Positions 25,901-40,900 of a DNA stretch of 64,000 nt are shown here, one piece after another; the stretch's first letter is position 1, and each line of letters opens with the position of its first letter. This stretch comes from Blastobasis lacticolella (Eukaryota; Arthropoda; Insecta; Lepidoptera; Blastobasidae), in contig LR990048.1 of assembly GCA_905147135.1 (NCBI GenBank), positions 11,888,563 through 11,952,562 on the forward strand. The letters are read 5' to 3'. Under the pieces are notes generated by a model. It ran no database searches, was not told the origin of the DNA, and saw only the letters and a list, made by a program, of their open reading frames with translations. The position numbers and the translations under genes were made by a program.

Positions 25901-28900
25901 GAACGTACGAATTCGCAGACCTTGACACGTAAGTGTTCTACCACGCACATAATCTGCCAACCTAATTTGAATCCGGAACAATGAATTCCAATTTACAATC
26001 GCTGAGGTCAAATCAGCAACATTTATTTGTGAAACCAACATTCAAATAGCATTACTGGGAACGATTTTCGGAGTTTCGATTGATCAATTGTCACGAACGT
26101 GCGTTCGAGAGATCGGTTCGTAATATTTGCTGATGGGTCGTCCGGCCGTGAAGCGAATAGTCAATTTTGAGACAGCCTCGTGCTCGTTGGCTGTGGTGTG
26201 AGGTCATGCATCATCAGTATTATCGACATCACCGCAAATAGCTCTCCGTCTGCCTGACTGTCGAGATAGTGTTTATTTTACATCAATATCGACGTTCCAA
26301 AGAGTTATCTAGTAACTTAAATTCGGTTCTTTATAACAACAATGATATCTACTTACCTAATCAGGAAAGGAAGTTATTCATATTTATAGGTATATCTATA
26401 AAGATTTCGATTTTTATTTTACTCAAATCATGAATATCACCAACCCACAAAGAAAAAAACGACCATCAATTAGGTAAACAACACCAAAATTTCTAAATTT
26501 GAGACACGGCAAGTGTGGTCTCCACCAGAGTAGAATAGCACCACCTCTTACACTCGTGGGTGTCGTACGAGGCGACAAATGTTGTCTAGAGAAAAGAGGC
26601 AGCAGCGTTTTTCATTGTCATATTTATAACACTGCTATCTCCAACCCGCCTGCCAAGCGTGGAGATTATGGCAATGACCTCCCCTTTGTGAGATAGCCAA
26701 AAATCCTGTAGTGGACTGTTATGGGCTGTGGTGATTATTTTTGAGTGAGCTATAAATAATTTATCTATCTATCCTCACCTTATTCCCATTGGATGTGGAT
26801 ATGAGATCGTCTACGAGCAGCTGCCCCCAGGCCGCCAGTAAGCTGGTGACGTAGTCGTGCGCAGGCGGCGACGTCAGCTGAGAGGCCGCTTGCACCGGCA
26901 GCGCCGGCGCAGGTACCCTCGGCGGCGATACTGGCTGGGAAACCCCTGTGGAGTAAATCATACTTTAGTATAAAAGTTTAGGAAATAAACCATTAAAATT
27001 AAAATGCGAGATTCTTTTTACCGCTGAAAGGCAGTCTTACTAATATTATAAATAGAAAAGATTGTTTGTTTGTAATGGATAAACTCAAAAACTACTTCAC
27101 CGATTTTATTAATTCTTACACCCTTCATAAAGCTACATTATCATCGAATAACATAGGCTATAGTTTTTCCAGTAACTCAATGTGGTTTCTACAGGAACGG
27201 GTCCGGATGTAGTAACCGAATTTTACGCGGACGAAGTCTTGGGCCCAAAATAGTATAAATGTTGAAAGACTTATCTTTTCAGAATACTTCCTTATTAGTT
27301 CTTAGTAAGCAGCTTAGGACCGGTGTTCTACGTATAGTTGGTCACTAACACCGGTTAGTGACCAACTTTACCTCCGTTAAGCGCTATATTTTCGGAAAAT
27401 TTACTTAACCACATGGATAATAAATGTATTTCGCAAACGCTGTCAACTCCAAAAAGCATTTATATGCAAAGTGAGAGCGAGAGCATGCAAATAAGCTTAT
27501 CGGTACGATATTAATGTGCACTATGCTGTTCAGACCTACTAGGGCTCATGTATTGCAACATTGTTAAGGAATTTATATTAAACAAGCCGCTCCCCGCGTA
27601 TTTAAAATATATCCCCGTATATTTATTTCGGATATGTGCAAACATTCAACTATCCCGCGGGGGCCTATAACTTTATCAAAAGTATAGGGAGACCCTGGAA
27701 CAGTGTAGCTTTCTACAATTTTCGAAGACGGTGCAGTGGTTTCGGAGATTACTACAAATAGCCAAACTTACAAACATAGGTACAAACTTTTTCTCATTAC
27801 AATAGTGGTGAATAGAAACTTTTGAAATATAAATGGATCTAAATAGATATGAAATTAGTTGTCGGTAACTAGTTTATTTAAATTTTTGAACTATTTCTGA
27901 TATTAGACGATGTAGTTCATTCGAGTATTGAAATCACGATGTTTCAATTTACAAGCATTGCTAAACTGCGATTTGTTTTCATATCGAGAAGGTATCCACA
28001 AAATCGAGTAGGTACCTAAATTATCATTTTCTCATTATTGTCCCGGTTATGCCTTCGCGAGTGAGGGCTTGGGGTCCACCTTGATCATGATCCAGGATTT
28101 GGCAGATAAGGAAATTACAGTGGAGCGACTGCCATCTATCTTCCATGAGCCTGTTAACAGGGGAACTTGACCAGATTGGGTAATGGTTACCCATTCAGGC
28201 GTCTGAATGTACAGGTTTCAGGTACAGGCATGACGATGTTGTCGCTCACCGTAAGAGCATCGGTTAGTGTTCAACTTATGTAAATAACTCAGAATAGAGT
28301 GATTGGTACATGGCGGAACTGGGGTTCGAACCCGGTACTCTCAAATATCGAGTATCTAAATATCAAAACCGAAACTACCTGATGTGCATTATTTAACGCC
28401 TTTACCTGCAGGTACTTGCGTTATTTACACTTAGATACCTACTTGTAATGACTGAAATAAACGAGAATGCCATTTAGAAACTCTGTAAACAGCATACTAA
28501 TTACAGAGCACATGCTGTAGTAACTGCAACAATCAATGGGTTCACGATTTCCTCAATACTTAGCAGGATGTTTAAAGGATGTCGTTGCATGTCGATTGTA
28601 TTTGTAGGTACATTGTTTGTACATTTGTGTACATTACATTATATGCTTCATTGATCGTATTAAATTCTACTTTTGTGCGGCGTCTTCACAGGTCGGAATG
28701 AAGATTCAATGTGATTGTTCAATTTTAAAGGTACACCAGCGGTAAAATATCAATGACGAGGTTTGCTAGGAGCGTAGCATGTAGAAAAATAAATTATTCG
28801 TTAAATAATCATAATGACAAATCATTTTATTAATTACTAGTGGACCCGGCGCGACTTCGTTCGCGTACACCTACTTTACCCCTACCTACCCTTTTTTCTT

Positions 28901-31900
28901 GTTAATAAACCTTTTTTTTTAATCGCTTGAATCTATTGTTCCGAATACGTTGCGCAGTTTATACGAACTTAGCGTACATAGATACATATGGACAGACGGC
29001 AGGAAGCGATTTTATTTAATACTATGTATATAGATACTTATAATGTTTTCGAGGCAAAAGATCAAGAGTCTCCGTAGTCTAGAAAATGGGTAGCAGCATT
29101 TTCCATTGTTATATTTAAACACTGCGATCTCCAACCCGCCTGCCAAGCGTGGAGATTATGGCAATAACCCCTTTCGTGGGAGAGGCCCTAAGTCCTGCAG
29201 TGGACTGTTATGGGCTGTGTGATGATATAGATACTTATCATTTAGAGACAACTCTCAGCTGGGCTCACTCAGTTGCCATCATACGCCTAAAAGTAAAAAA
29301 GCCTACGAGTCGTGTTTATCATATTCATTGTTCGAACATTTTCCCACAGAGTTATCATTGAATGGCATTTGTAAAACTGAGATAGCATTTCTTCTGCGCC
29401 AGAGTCAATGGCTCAATGTCGGTTTATGCTTGGGCAAGATTAAGAGTCCGTAATAAATATACGGATTATACCGCGGGGCTTTTGCTTGTACGGTGATAAA
29501 GTAGCAAGGATGAACTAAATGTTTGAGATGATATCGTAGGAAGACTATAGCATGCTATTTATAGCGCTTTTTTTTCACTATCATCTATCTTTACATAGTA
29601 TACAACAAAAGCGTTTCCCGGCGTTTGACCCTATGTATCTATGTACGATACGGATTTTAATGCGATTTTTTAGGTTTATAAGCAAGAAAAAAGGTAGGTA
29701 GGGGCAAAATAGGTGTACGCGAACGAAGTCGCGCGGGTCCACTTGTATATAGTAGAAATATTTTTCAAGTTAGTTATTCTTTGTAATCACTTTATAAAAG
29801 AGTATGGATAATCATGATAGAAAAGTGTAAGATTACCGCGATAGTAGTTTAGAAATTTAAATAAAGTAAGTAAGTATGTAAAAACTCTTTATTGCACACA
29901 CAAAAGTTATACATAACAGGAAAAAAAGAAAAAAACAATTTATAATTTATTGGTTAAAGAGATAATTGAATTTCTAAAACAGCTTAGCATATAGGTACCT
30001 ACTCGTGAAGATACAAAGGAAAAGACATGAACAATTACTTATTTATTTTCAAGCTAAAATACCAATAATATTTATTAATTACGATTGAGGAAATCTTGGT
30101 TTCCAATAACAAGCTTATTGTATCCTAACCAGAATTACGTTTCGGAGGAGGAAAATATTGTATTAAAGATCTCATTCACTGTACGTGGGAGTCATACTTG
30201 AATTCTTCGAAATATTTTTACCACCTATTAGGTACATTTAATTTTTCACAGGAAATCTCGGAAATCCGCAATTGTTAACGATACGTAAAAAAAGTAGCAG
30301 AGGCACATAAGTCTAGTACTTGTAACTGCAATATTTACACCAGCAGTTATCTAAAAGCTATGAGTAATCGACTATGAATATTTGCATTGTGTAATCTTCT
30401 TTACTACGAATAGTTATGTTATCTAATTACCCGGATATTGTTATTTCCGTGATGTACAGCATGCTATGCATTACGATAGTATCATCGTGGCCCGACCTGT
30501 ACGGGCGTGAAATCCCATGATTGCAAATCAATTACCACAGGTTTTAAAATTTAATACCTATTAATCGTCTTTGATTACTATTTCGCCGCTTTGTCAGACA
30601 GTTTGTGGGGATTGGAATATAATTTTTAAACTAAATTTACTTTGTATATTAGATTACTTTACATCTTTCAATAGTGACCATGGGATAGGCAATTGGCTTG
30701 TGAAGTCTTGCGTTCATGCATTCACATATTTTATTTTAATTATTAAAAAGCATAAGTAGGTATGTGGTTAGACATTAGTTTTTACATTATCAGCGTTATA
30801 GTTATTGGAGCGTCGGTCGGCGAGTGGTTAATGTATCCGACTCGTAAACGTGAGGTACCGGGTTTGAATCCCACTGCGGCACCAATGACTCATTTCTGAA
30901 TTTTTACTATTATTATCCTGGTCAGGTTCCTCTGATAGCAGGGTCACGGAGGTCAGATGGCAGTCGCTCTACTGTAGTTACTTGATCTGCCTAATCCTGG
31001 ATCATGGTCAAGGTCGACCCCGGGCCCTCGTGCGCGAGTGTACAATCGGGACAGCAACACCTAGATGATTATTTTTTAATTATTTATTGGTTTTTATATT
31101 ACAAGCGAGGACAGTTATTATTTTCTTGGCTTTTTATATTGAACATAACATTATAATTATTGCAGCCATAATAAAAGTAATTTTAATGGCGTGAGAGCAG
31201 TCGATATACCATTAAGCAGCGATGACAATGACAATGGCCGTTTATTACATGTACGCAAACATTTAGAGGAAAACCTATCGGCGAGATCAGATGTTCTTGG
31301 AAACCGAGTCATAGTTTGTAGAGCGTGGTCACGTGCGTTGATACTGTCGGGGTTCATGTATCAACTAAAGCCATAGACTGGAGAGATTCCTAGCAGCAAG
31401 TGAGGCAAAACGATCATATAACCATGAAGAGCCTACGTTAATACCACTATAGATCGGTAACACAACTGGTGTATCGCCCTCGGTGAGGTACGCGGTAGGG
31501 GGACGTTTTGGGGTTCTTACGGGGCTGAAAGCGGGGCTGAAAGCGGGGGCTTCGGGCAGGGAGCTCAAGAAACGTCATCAAGTGATGTTTCACTGAACAA
31601 AATCCTCATATATTACTGGCGCCAAGCAACAGAGTTTGCATTGTGGTGTTCCGGTTTTAAGGATAAGCTAATAGCCTAGTAACAACGTACATATCTATTT
31701 TTTTTTAAATGTGGGGAAATTTATTTACGGATATCGGAAAAATATTACCATAAAAATATTACACGCCTTACGCCTAAAAACCACCATCTTACCTCTCATA
31801 TTCTCTCTCTCAATGAGACCAGCAGTTTAGCATTTTTGCAAGGCTTGAAACGTAAGTGCATTGCATTGCTTTCTATCCGGCTTTCTACTCATTTCTCACA

Positions 31901-34900
31901 GCCCATGACCTTCACCTTCATCAAGAAAGGAAGCCAAACATACCATCAGCGTAGTGCGGCGGCGTCAGTCTGAGGAACACGTCTCCGCGTCGGCCCCAAG
32001 GCCGGTGCCTGACGTTGTTGCACTCCCCGCTGGGGCTGCGATACTTGCTTGGGGGGCACGGCACGCTGCCCGCCTCGTCTTGCTCCGGACAGTCCTGTCT
32101 GTGGACGGGGCAGTGTTAATGGGGGCAGATTTGGTGGTGAATTATGCCTAATGAATGATGGTAATGATCAACTGTAACTAACTAAACAAAACATTCCAAC
32201 GCTGCTGCCATGAAACTCTGATGGTAACTCTGTCCGCGACTATTTCGCGGGTTCCAGCTATCTATTCCGGAAATTATATTACGACAGTCAGTTAGACAAT
32301 TGGTAGAACGAAATTACAGGCATGAGGCATTCCATCATAGTCCTCACAGTGACAACGCACCTGCGTTTCTGTATTTTTGTTGCCTGCAACCTAAATGTAG
32401 GAATTGTAGATGTTACCACGACAGTTACCACTTACCATCAGGTGGGCTGTCTGCTCGTTTGTCACAGAGTAGCAAATAAAAAATAAATAAAGTAAAGTGG
32501 TTATGAACTTACGCATTATCACCGCCCAGCTGGCGCCGTCTCTCCAAAGCTAGGGCTTCGCTGACGACCCTTCTTAGGTCGCTAGGCACGCTTTGGAGGC
32601 TGTCATCAGTCTTTTGTTTCTGTGAGAGTGATTGCGCTGTGAACACTACCGCTAGGAGTAGCAAACTCCTTCGTAATCTGTAACAAGGTAGAGATACATG
32701 TATAGGTAATTGTTTCAGTTATTACGTTCTTGTCAATACTTGGACAAATTTCACACAACGCCATCTATTGATACACATTGTGCTCAAATGGAAGCCACAG
32801 GTTATAGACGACTGATGTACTACATAGACGATGTTGCCACGTATTAATAAACCTATCGTAACTTTACACCTAGGATTAGCAAAAGAAACTTCTATGGCTA
32901 TATCTACCTGTCAAGTTATGCCATGTATGTCGAATGAAGCACCAAGAGACCTAGAACATAACGACCGTGAATCGAACTCGGGACCGGGACCCTCAGCGTG
33001 GTAGAATGGCATGATAACGACACAGTCAGGTTCTGTATATAATCTTAAAACATATACCATCACAGGTGCCACAGGCTCCCTGGACTCTCCAATCTAAATT
33101 TTTTTATTGTCATTATTGTTTATAATAAAAATAATTTATGTAAATAAACTATAACAAACATGTCTGAATCACTTATCTGTTCAACGGAAGAAAAATGATG
33201 CACTAAAAGTATCTACTCTCTATTAAGAAATGGTTAGGTTAGGTTAGACATGACGTCTAAATAAATTACCGCATCATTTATACGTGTCTATCTCGCATAC
33301 TTAAGCTCGGGATACAAATAGTCGAAACTCTATGTAGAGATACTTCAAATAAATCAAATGTTAAAAACAAAGGTTCACTGAGACAGAGCAAGAGGCCAAT
33401 AAACTTGAGAACCAACAACTTGTGACAAGATTGATTGCGTCTCTACCGTGTCTCTACATAACATCGTCTCTACCACGTGACTCGATCCCGTTCAGGAAGT
33501 GACAGTGAGGTGACGGTAACTTGCGAGAAAATAAAAGTGTGAGGTAGAGTTAGGTGTATAGTATTCTTGTAGGGTATACTGATGTGGTTCTTTAGTTTTA
33601 AATTTGTTATTATGCTATGCTAACAATTATTTCACAAGGTCAACCATTGTTGATGGTTCCGGCAGTCGTGCATTTACGTCTGAATAAAGATTGTCTTGAT
33701 AATTTTTTTTAAAGAATTAAGTTCGGGGCACGATAACTTGCTATAAAAATTTTAATTACAATTTTTTTATTAAATTTATCAGTAAACCCGTTACTCACAT
33801 GTTAAATGGAATTTCAAGAACTATAGAAACTAAGACTGCAGTGTAAGAGGAAATGTTTGTATCTGTGCAAGTTTGTTTGTATGTTGAGGGTATTCTCCGA
33901 AACTTTTGAATCGATTTAGAGAATAATTTTACTTCACTTTTAGGAAGCTTCATTACTTATTCCCATGAGAGCACTTTTCATCCCGAAAAAGTATTTGAAT
34001 CCTGCGGGATAATTCCATAATTCCACGAACTGCGCGCGGTTGATATCATATAATATTCATTCTTCGTTAACATGTACGATTGCTTAGAACAGGCTAGACT
34101 CGAAACAAATAAAATATTTAAAACATGATAATTAAATAATACTGTGTGGGGATCGACCCCACGACCTTCAGAACAACCGCCGGCAGGGTCACTATCAAAT
34201 TGGCTATCGCATTAGTCAGTATTATTATGTAATAGTAGGTTTGGTTTTAAGACAGGTGGAAAATTAATGTAGCTACCTTGATCTGATCATCGTACGATCC
34301 TACAACGAATTAGCTGATCACTTAGTCCATGTTATCATATGAACTATCATCGGTCAGGTGGGCAGAACTCAGGGCTCAGGACTTAGGTCAGGGAATTCAA
34401 GTTTGGAATGAGTTATGAGTTATAGTTACCTGTAGCTAACCTACCTTTGAAGCCTTAGAAATGCACGTGTCGTAAAACAAGTACTAAAGTATTCACTTTT
34501 GTTATGGGTAAATTATAGTCATTAACTTTGTCAAACACAGAACTCATGTGCAAAAAACCCGTCATAGTGAGTTGGCGTAATTTATTCCTGATTTTGTGGA
34601 AACGAGTTTTTGATTATGCAATTTTATGCAAATGGATGTGTTACCTATGTTCAATATTTTAGAGTGATATAAACAAGTGTAACTAGATGTCGTTTATTAG
34701 GTACGGTGCAATAGGTGACCGTATGAGTATCATCTTTTCACTAGTGCATGTTCGCGATGAATTCAAAAACTAGTTAAGGGATTTTCATGCGGTATTCAGT
34801 AATAGACAGAGTGATTAAATAGAAAGGTTTATAAGGTAGGGCAACACGCGCCCATCCCAGATTTCCTGAATAAATAGCAATACATATTTAATTCATGTGC

Positions 34901-37900
34901 TCTATTTTTCATTTCATTCTACTTTTCACCCTTAGCTTTCGATAAAATACTAGGCCACCCTAATTAATATCCACTAAATACTTGATTTTACACATTAGAT
35001 CTATTTATTCTATACACTTTTTTCTAACACAAGCATCTGATTCTCGTTGCTTGTGTTTTATAAATAATAATAATAATTTACTGACCAAGTACCATATGGC
35101 TAATTTAATTTAATTTACCTCTCGACAGTTACAATAAAAGCACCTTTGTGCTGGCTCGTAGGTGCTAACTATGTACCAACTTAGACTGGACAAGTTAAAC
35201 TTACGTAAAGATTAACCATAAAAGTGTCAGTTCAAAATTCGCATTTATGTGTTGTCATTAGAATAAATAAGGTGTGAGGAAAGTATGGTCACCCGACCAC
35301 AGATATGCGGTGACCACGTGCTTTCGTTTTTATCGAACATCTTATTATGAAATAAAATGTTCATAGCTCGCTTCTCGCTTTCTACACGACTTACGGGTAT
35401 GTCATTGACATGGTAACAAAAAAGATGAAATCTTAAGCTACGTGTATGACAGAAAAAATCGTGTGTATTAAAGACACAAACATGGTGTTAAATGTAGAGC
35501 AGTTTGGGATAAATGCAGTAATTTTAAAATGCTTGAGTTTCATCTGAGTCTCATGTACAAATATCACGTACTAAGGTTTTTACAAAGATTTGTGTGCTCA
35601 ACAAGAGCTTAATTTATTTATTTATTCAAAAGCTTTGTGCTCCACCTTGGGGTAAGGAGCATTAATATGACATTGTATATATATGTATTAGTGTATACTT
35701 TTTTACTGTAACTGTAAATATTTTACGTAAATATATTAATATACATTTTATATTACATTTTATGTATTCAATTCGGTAATATGACGTCCTACTTTTCTGT
35801 TATAATTTTTGTCACATAATGACCGGTTAACAAAAGTGAATGTTGAATCCAATTCACGCTGCCTTATCTTTTATCAACTAACGAAAAAGAACGATACCAT
35901 TCAGACCAGTCGAGCAACTTGTCTTTGTCACCGTCGCACGTTGTATAATGTTAATTTAAATATCATGTATCTAGAGCAAAGTTTTAAAGTTAATATATGA
36001 TTGCAAGGATTATCGTTCAAGTGTGTCAGTTACATATTTTATGCAGTTGTTGTTGTTAATATGGACCAGAGCTTTCAGAAAGTCACGATAAAAGAAATAA
36101 CGAAGCAGATTTGTAACAGGTTCTTAGAAGATTGCAGATTGTAACCGTGTTTTGGAGGCTCGTATTATTTGATAAAAGCAAAATAAAAATGATTAGAAAA
36201 ACCATCATTTGGTGTATTGATTGTGCTCTCGCGTATGAGGGCCCGGTATTCGTTATGACCATGATCTAGGATTTGGTAGATCAGGTAATTACAATGACCC
36301 TGCTACCAGGGGAACCCGACAAGATTGGATCATGGTTACACATTTAGTCAAAATCGACAAAAAATATTCATCGTTTTATTTTCGTTATTCGCGTCGCTAA
36401 TATGAGATTCGACAAACAATTATTACGTAATAGCATGGGCAATCGAAATAATAAACATTAGCAAAGAAATAAAGATCCCATGTTCGTGTTGCTACCCAAA
36501 TAAAAGGATAACACATACGCTATACATACCCCATACCAGGAAAACCTGACCAGATTAGACCATGGTTACACATCAATGTGCAGGTTTCATCACGATGTTG
36601 TCCCTCACCGCAAGAGCATCGGTTAGTGTTCAAATAATGTACATATATAAGAAAAGAGTCATTGTTACATGGCGGCAGTGGGATTCGAACCCTGTACCTC
36701 TCGCTTGCGAGTCGGATACCTTTACCACTAGGCCTAGGTATTCTACATCAGACTTTATTGTAGCAAACCCTTCAAGAGCTAAAGTCATCAAGATTACAGA
36801 TTTTTGCATTAGTCGCCGTCGGTCATCTGCCACCGTCACCGTATCGCCATAGTTCAGTCAAGACGAAAGTCTTTTATAGAACAATCACTTGTGGGAAAAT
36901 GTCCAATTTGCACAACAATCCATCGCGTTTTGAAGACATGGTTTCACCGAGCTCTCTATGCAACTTTGCATGGTTCAACACACAGTTTTGTATAATGAGC
37001 GTGTTTAGTTTGAAAGTTAATTTAAAGTTGTAGTGCATGTGTGTCTACGGACAGTCAGAGCTCAGCATTTTTATAAAAATATTTACTAAAAATACCTATC
37101 CATCATTTTATCTTCGTATTCGGGTTTCTAATATGATAAAAAACATATTGGCGGTAATGTCCCGGTTGTGCTCTCGCGCACAGCCCAGGGTGCGCCTTGA
37201 CGGTAATCCAGGATTAGGCAGATCAGATAATTACAGTGGAGTAATTTGACCAGATTGGATCATGGTTCCACATTCAGTCAAATAAACTCTACTAAAATGT
37301 CTATAATTTTGTCTTCGTTATTCGCATCGCTAATATGGGATTCGACAAAAAAAAATTATGTTTTAGCATACATAGGCAACAGAAAATAAATATTAGCAAT
37401 CAAATAAAAATCACACGTTCATGTTGCTACCCAAATAAAAGGTACACACATACACATACATAACACACCCAAACACACACACAACACATCCCTGTGATTA
37501 AAAAATAAATAGCAGTCGTATTCTTTTTTTATTTGAATGGCTGTCTTGGGCTGAGATGTAAAAAATTAATTTGTCTAAATTGAGGCAAAATTGCTTTATG
37601 GCCAATTACTTATTAACATTAATTCAAAATTAATTGTTAAAAAATATGTATTGGGTTACAAGAAAGTGTTTTATGATTTTAAGGTTTGATTTTTATGATA
37701 ATGTGAAATATAATGAATTAAATAATGTTTAAGGTAAGGATGGTCTGAATGGGGCTACTGCATCACCGCATTATTGTAAAAGGCGTGACAGTTTAAACCT
37801 TACGAAAGGTATGAGAAATGATGGAACAATGATGAACTATAGACCTTAAAATATGTCTAAACCCGCCTAAAAAGAGGAAAGAAGGAACGATGAGAAAAGG

Positions 37901-40900
37901 GGGAAGGGTAGGAAAGCGGACCCTGGCAGAAGCAGGGATTTACCGCTCGGATGATGATAAATAATAATAACAATAGGTTTTAATAATATGTATTTTTTAT
38001 ATATGAATTCTAAAAAACTTATAATTTATATAGTTTTAGGTTTTTTATATAGTTATATATTTATATTCTAAAAATCTAAATTTAAGCACAAAATTGAATA
38101 AAGAGCATAATAACAATCCAAATACTGTGTATCTATAACGAATCAAACAATAAAATAAAAAAATCACCGGTGTCCGGGAGATGACCTCACGCCAGGAGCC
38201 GGACACCGGGCGACCTTTCAATGCTAGACGAGTCATACACACCCATACGCATCCATACACACACCCATACAAGTCGCGTGCTTTACTTCAACCGTACACG
38301 CAAAACCAACATCCTCATAGCTTCTTCACAACATTGTGAGAAAATTATTCCAAGTATTTAGCTCCTACACTAGTAGAATCCTTTGATTAATTGCTTTGAT
38401 TAAGTATCTGTATTCTATTTATAAAACCATGGCATAACTAGTTTTGTTGTTATAATAATAGTATGAAACAAAGTCGCTTCCCGCCGTCTGTTCCTCTGTA
38501 TGTATGTACGCTTAGATCTTTTAAAGTACGCCACGGATTTTAATGTGGTTTTTAACAATAGATAGGGTAATTCAAGAGGAAGGTTTTAAGCAAGAAAAAA
38601 AGGGTAGGTAGGGGTAAAGTAGGTGTACGTGAACGAAGTCGCGTCGGGTCCACTAGTAACGTGATATAAATCATTTTTTTTTTGCTTTAGTAGTTTCATC
38701 TTGTATTATGTTTTATGGTGCCGCATTTCTTCAGATTTAACTGCAATTATGGAAAGTACGTGAGACGAAATATTCTACTATTCCATTGGTAGGAAGAGCG
38801 CGTTGAACTCTTTTATATGCAGCAAAGCGTGGGAGATATTACAAAACTTTAACATTCACCTTTCTAGATTTTCGTAAATTTAGGCTCTAGAAAGGCGAGT
38901 AAATAGCGGAAGTCGCTTTAATTGATTTGATGTTAAGCAATCAACATTTATGGACTTCGAAGAATATTGCAATGTCGCTTTTTAATAGTAACGTAAAGCA
39001 CAGGTACGTATCTGTTGATACGAAAGTGACGATATCATATTCGAAAATAAGCAAAATCATAAAATACGGAATTACCAAAAGTACAGATATCAGCAGTAAA
39101 TAACATTTAGTTCGTTTCATAGAACCTCGTCTCTGTCGCACGCGTGTGAGTCCGAAGCGAAGCGTGTGATATGATTACTGTACTGTAATATCTTTGTTAA
39201 GTTGTTCAAAACCGCCCGTCGCGCGACCGTTGCCAATTAGGACAGCGCCTAAGACTTTAAATTAATTAGCCTATTTTATGGACAAAAGACTAAATTTAGC
39301 AAAAGTGAGCCCATTAACCTAACCTAGTCTATTTTATTCCGAGTAATGCTATCAAATTGCACAAAGCTTAGACTAGTAAACAATCCAAGACTTTTGGACA
39401 ATGGGCGAACTTGATCCAAATGGCAATGGAATTACTCATATGACTCAGTGGATTCATTCACACGTCTCATCCGTGCTGCTAGCTAGTTTCGTCACGCGGC
39501 CTTGCCTCCGACAGCTGTTCCAAGTAGCTCTGACTAAACAGGGATGTAACGACTATCTGTGTGTCAAGTACGTAGAAAATATTACATACATACATACATA
39601 ATATTTTTATATTTACCACCTATCCTAGAGTATATTCTGTTTTTAGGTGTCTAAAGTTGCCTGGAAGAAAACGCTTTAAGCGATAAGGCCGCCGGTTGCT
39701 TTTCCTTTTTTTCCTCTGTTTTTTGTTTTATTGTATGTATAAGCAATAAATAATTTTTCATTTATTCATTCATTCATAAATTAACGCATTTTCCCGTAGA
39801 GACTACATTTATACTTGCAATGGTCCTGAAAAACTTCTCTTGCTTTTTCACATTCATTAAACTTTTTAGCCTTCGACGAAAAAATATATGTTATAAGTTT
39901 AACGTGTGTATATGTCGCTTTGTATGCCTGTCTGTGGCATGGTAGCCTTCGAACTTCTTGTATATGTTATTCGTATCAATACAGACAAACTAGAGATAAT
40001 TATTTATCCATTCATATCTCTTTCAGGTACAATAGACATAAACATAGATTTTATTTGACAATTACTATCAATTACTACAATTAAATCAAACAAGGATGAT
40101 AGGGCGGTAGCCTGATGATGGACTTAAATAAAAAAATAAGAAAATATAAAATAGTATAACATTAGCTTTTAACAAAAGCTTTGAAAGTACGCTTTATCTC
40201 TTAAAACACCTTTTTAAATCCATGCAGGTAAGGTCTATTGGCCTAACAAAAAGTCAAAGGACATACCTTGCATGCTCAGTCCATGCCTGGCCAATTCTAG
40301 TGGTCACCGATCACGTATTGTTGGTAAAACCACACACTTTCGCCTGCCTAATGTCATAATGATCGGCGAGGTTATGAGTTTTTTCGATTGCCGTGTTGGC
40401 ATTGACTGTAAATTCGACTATTTATTTCTGGGTCAGGACCTGCCTGTACAGTAGTTAGCGACAGGCAACCGTAGTGTTATATTTATTACTACTTAAGTTA
40501 TTTAAATCAATGGGTTCTGAAAGTCTTATACTTTTCCCATTACAATTTATTATTAAATGATTATTTTTTAGAGAATTCTGTAGTTTTTATTATTATTTGT
40601 TTACTTTATTTTATCTCAGTCACGTAGTGTACCGGTAATATAAGAAGTTCACTTGATTACTCCAAGTGTACTTCACTTTCAATTTGGTTGCGGGTCGTAT
40701 CTTTTTAAAGAAACTTGCGCACAATACGACAAGTATTTAATATTGCAGCTTTCTGTATGATATAGGTATTTTCCGGTAACTTTATGTAGTGTTTTATATG
40801 TTTTGGTCCGACTCCTATACTGGAGAGCACAAGGGACACAATATCCACTTTTTCCAAATTACATATTCTCATTATCTTGATGTCCCGCAATAAATAAATA

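Larger units (their letters stand above)
20855..26778 (-). other. Peroxidase intron 4
   Basis: It is AT-rich with no coding exon seen. It contains a hairpin (22500-22558), a minus-oriented repeat A copy (24903-25054), a repeat B fragment and a palindromic cluster around ATCATGAATTCATGAT at 24496-24511. A more GC-rich patch at 22985-23060 is unexplained. Confidence 0.5.

Noticed and set aside
26779..26945. Exon 4 as a decayed exon of a pseudogene
   Set aside because: Despite the lost histidine, the frame, splice sites and surrounding exons are all intact, so the loss is a feature of the protein and not decay.
37441..37490. ACACAC/CATACA-rich stretch as a CRISPR-like array
   Set aside because: It is low-complexity sequence without spacers, in a eukaryotic context.
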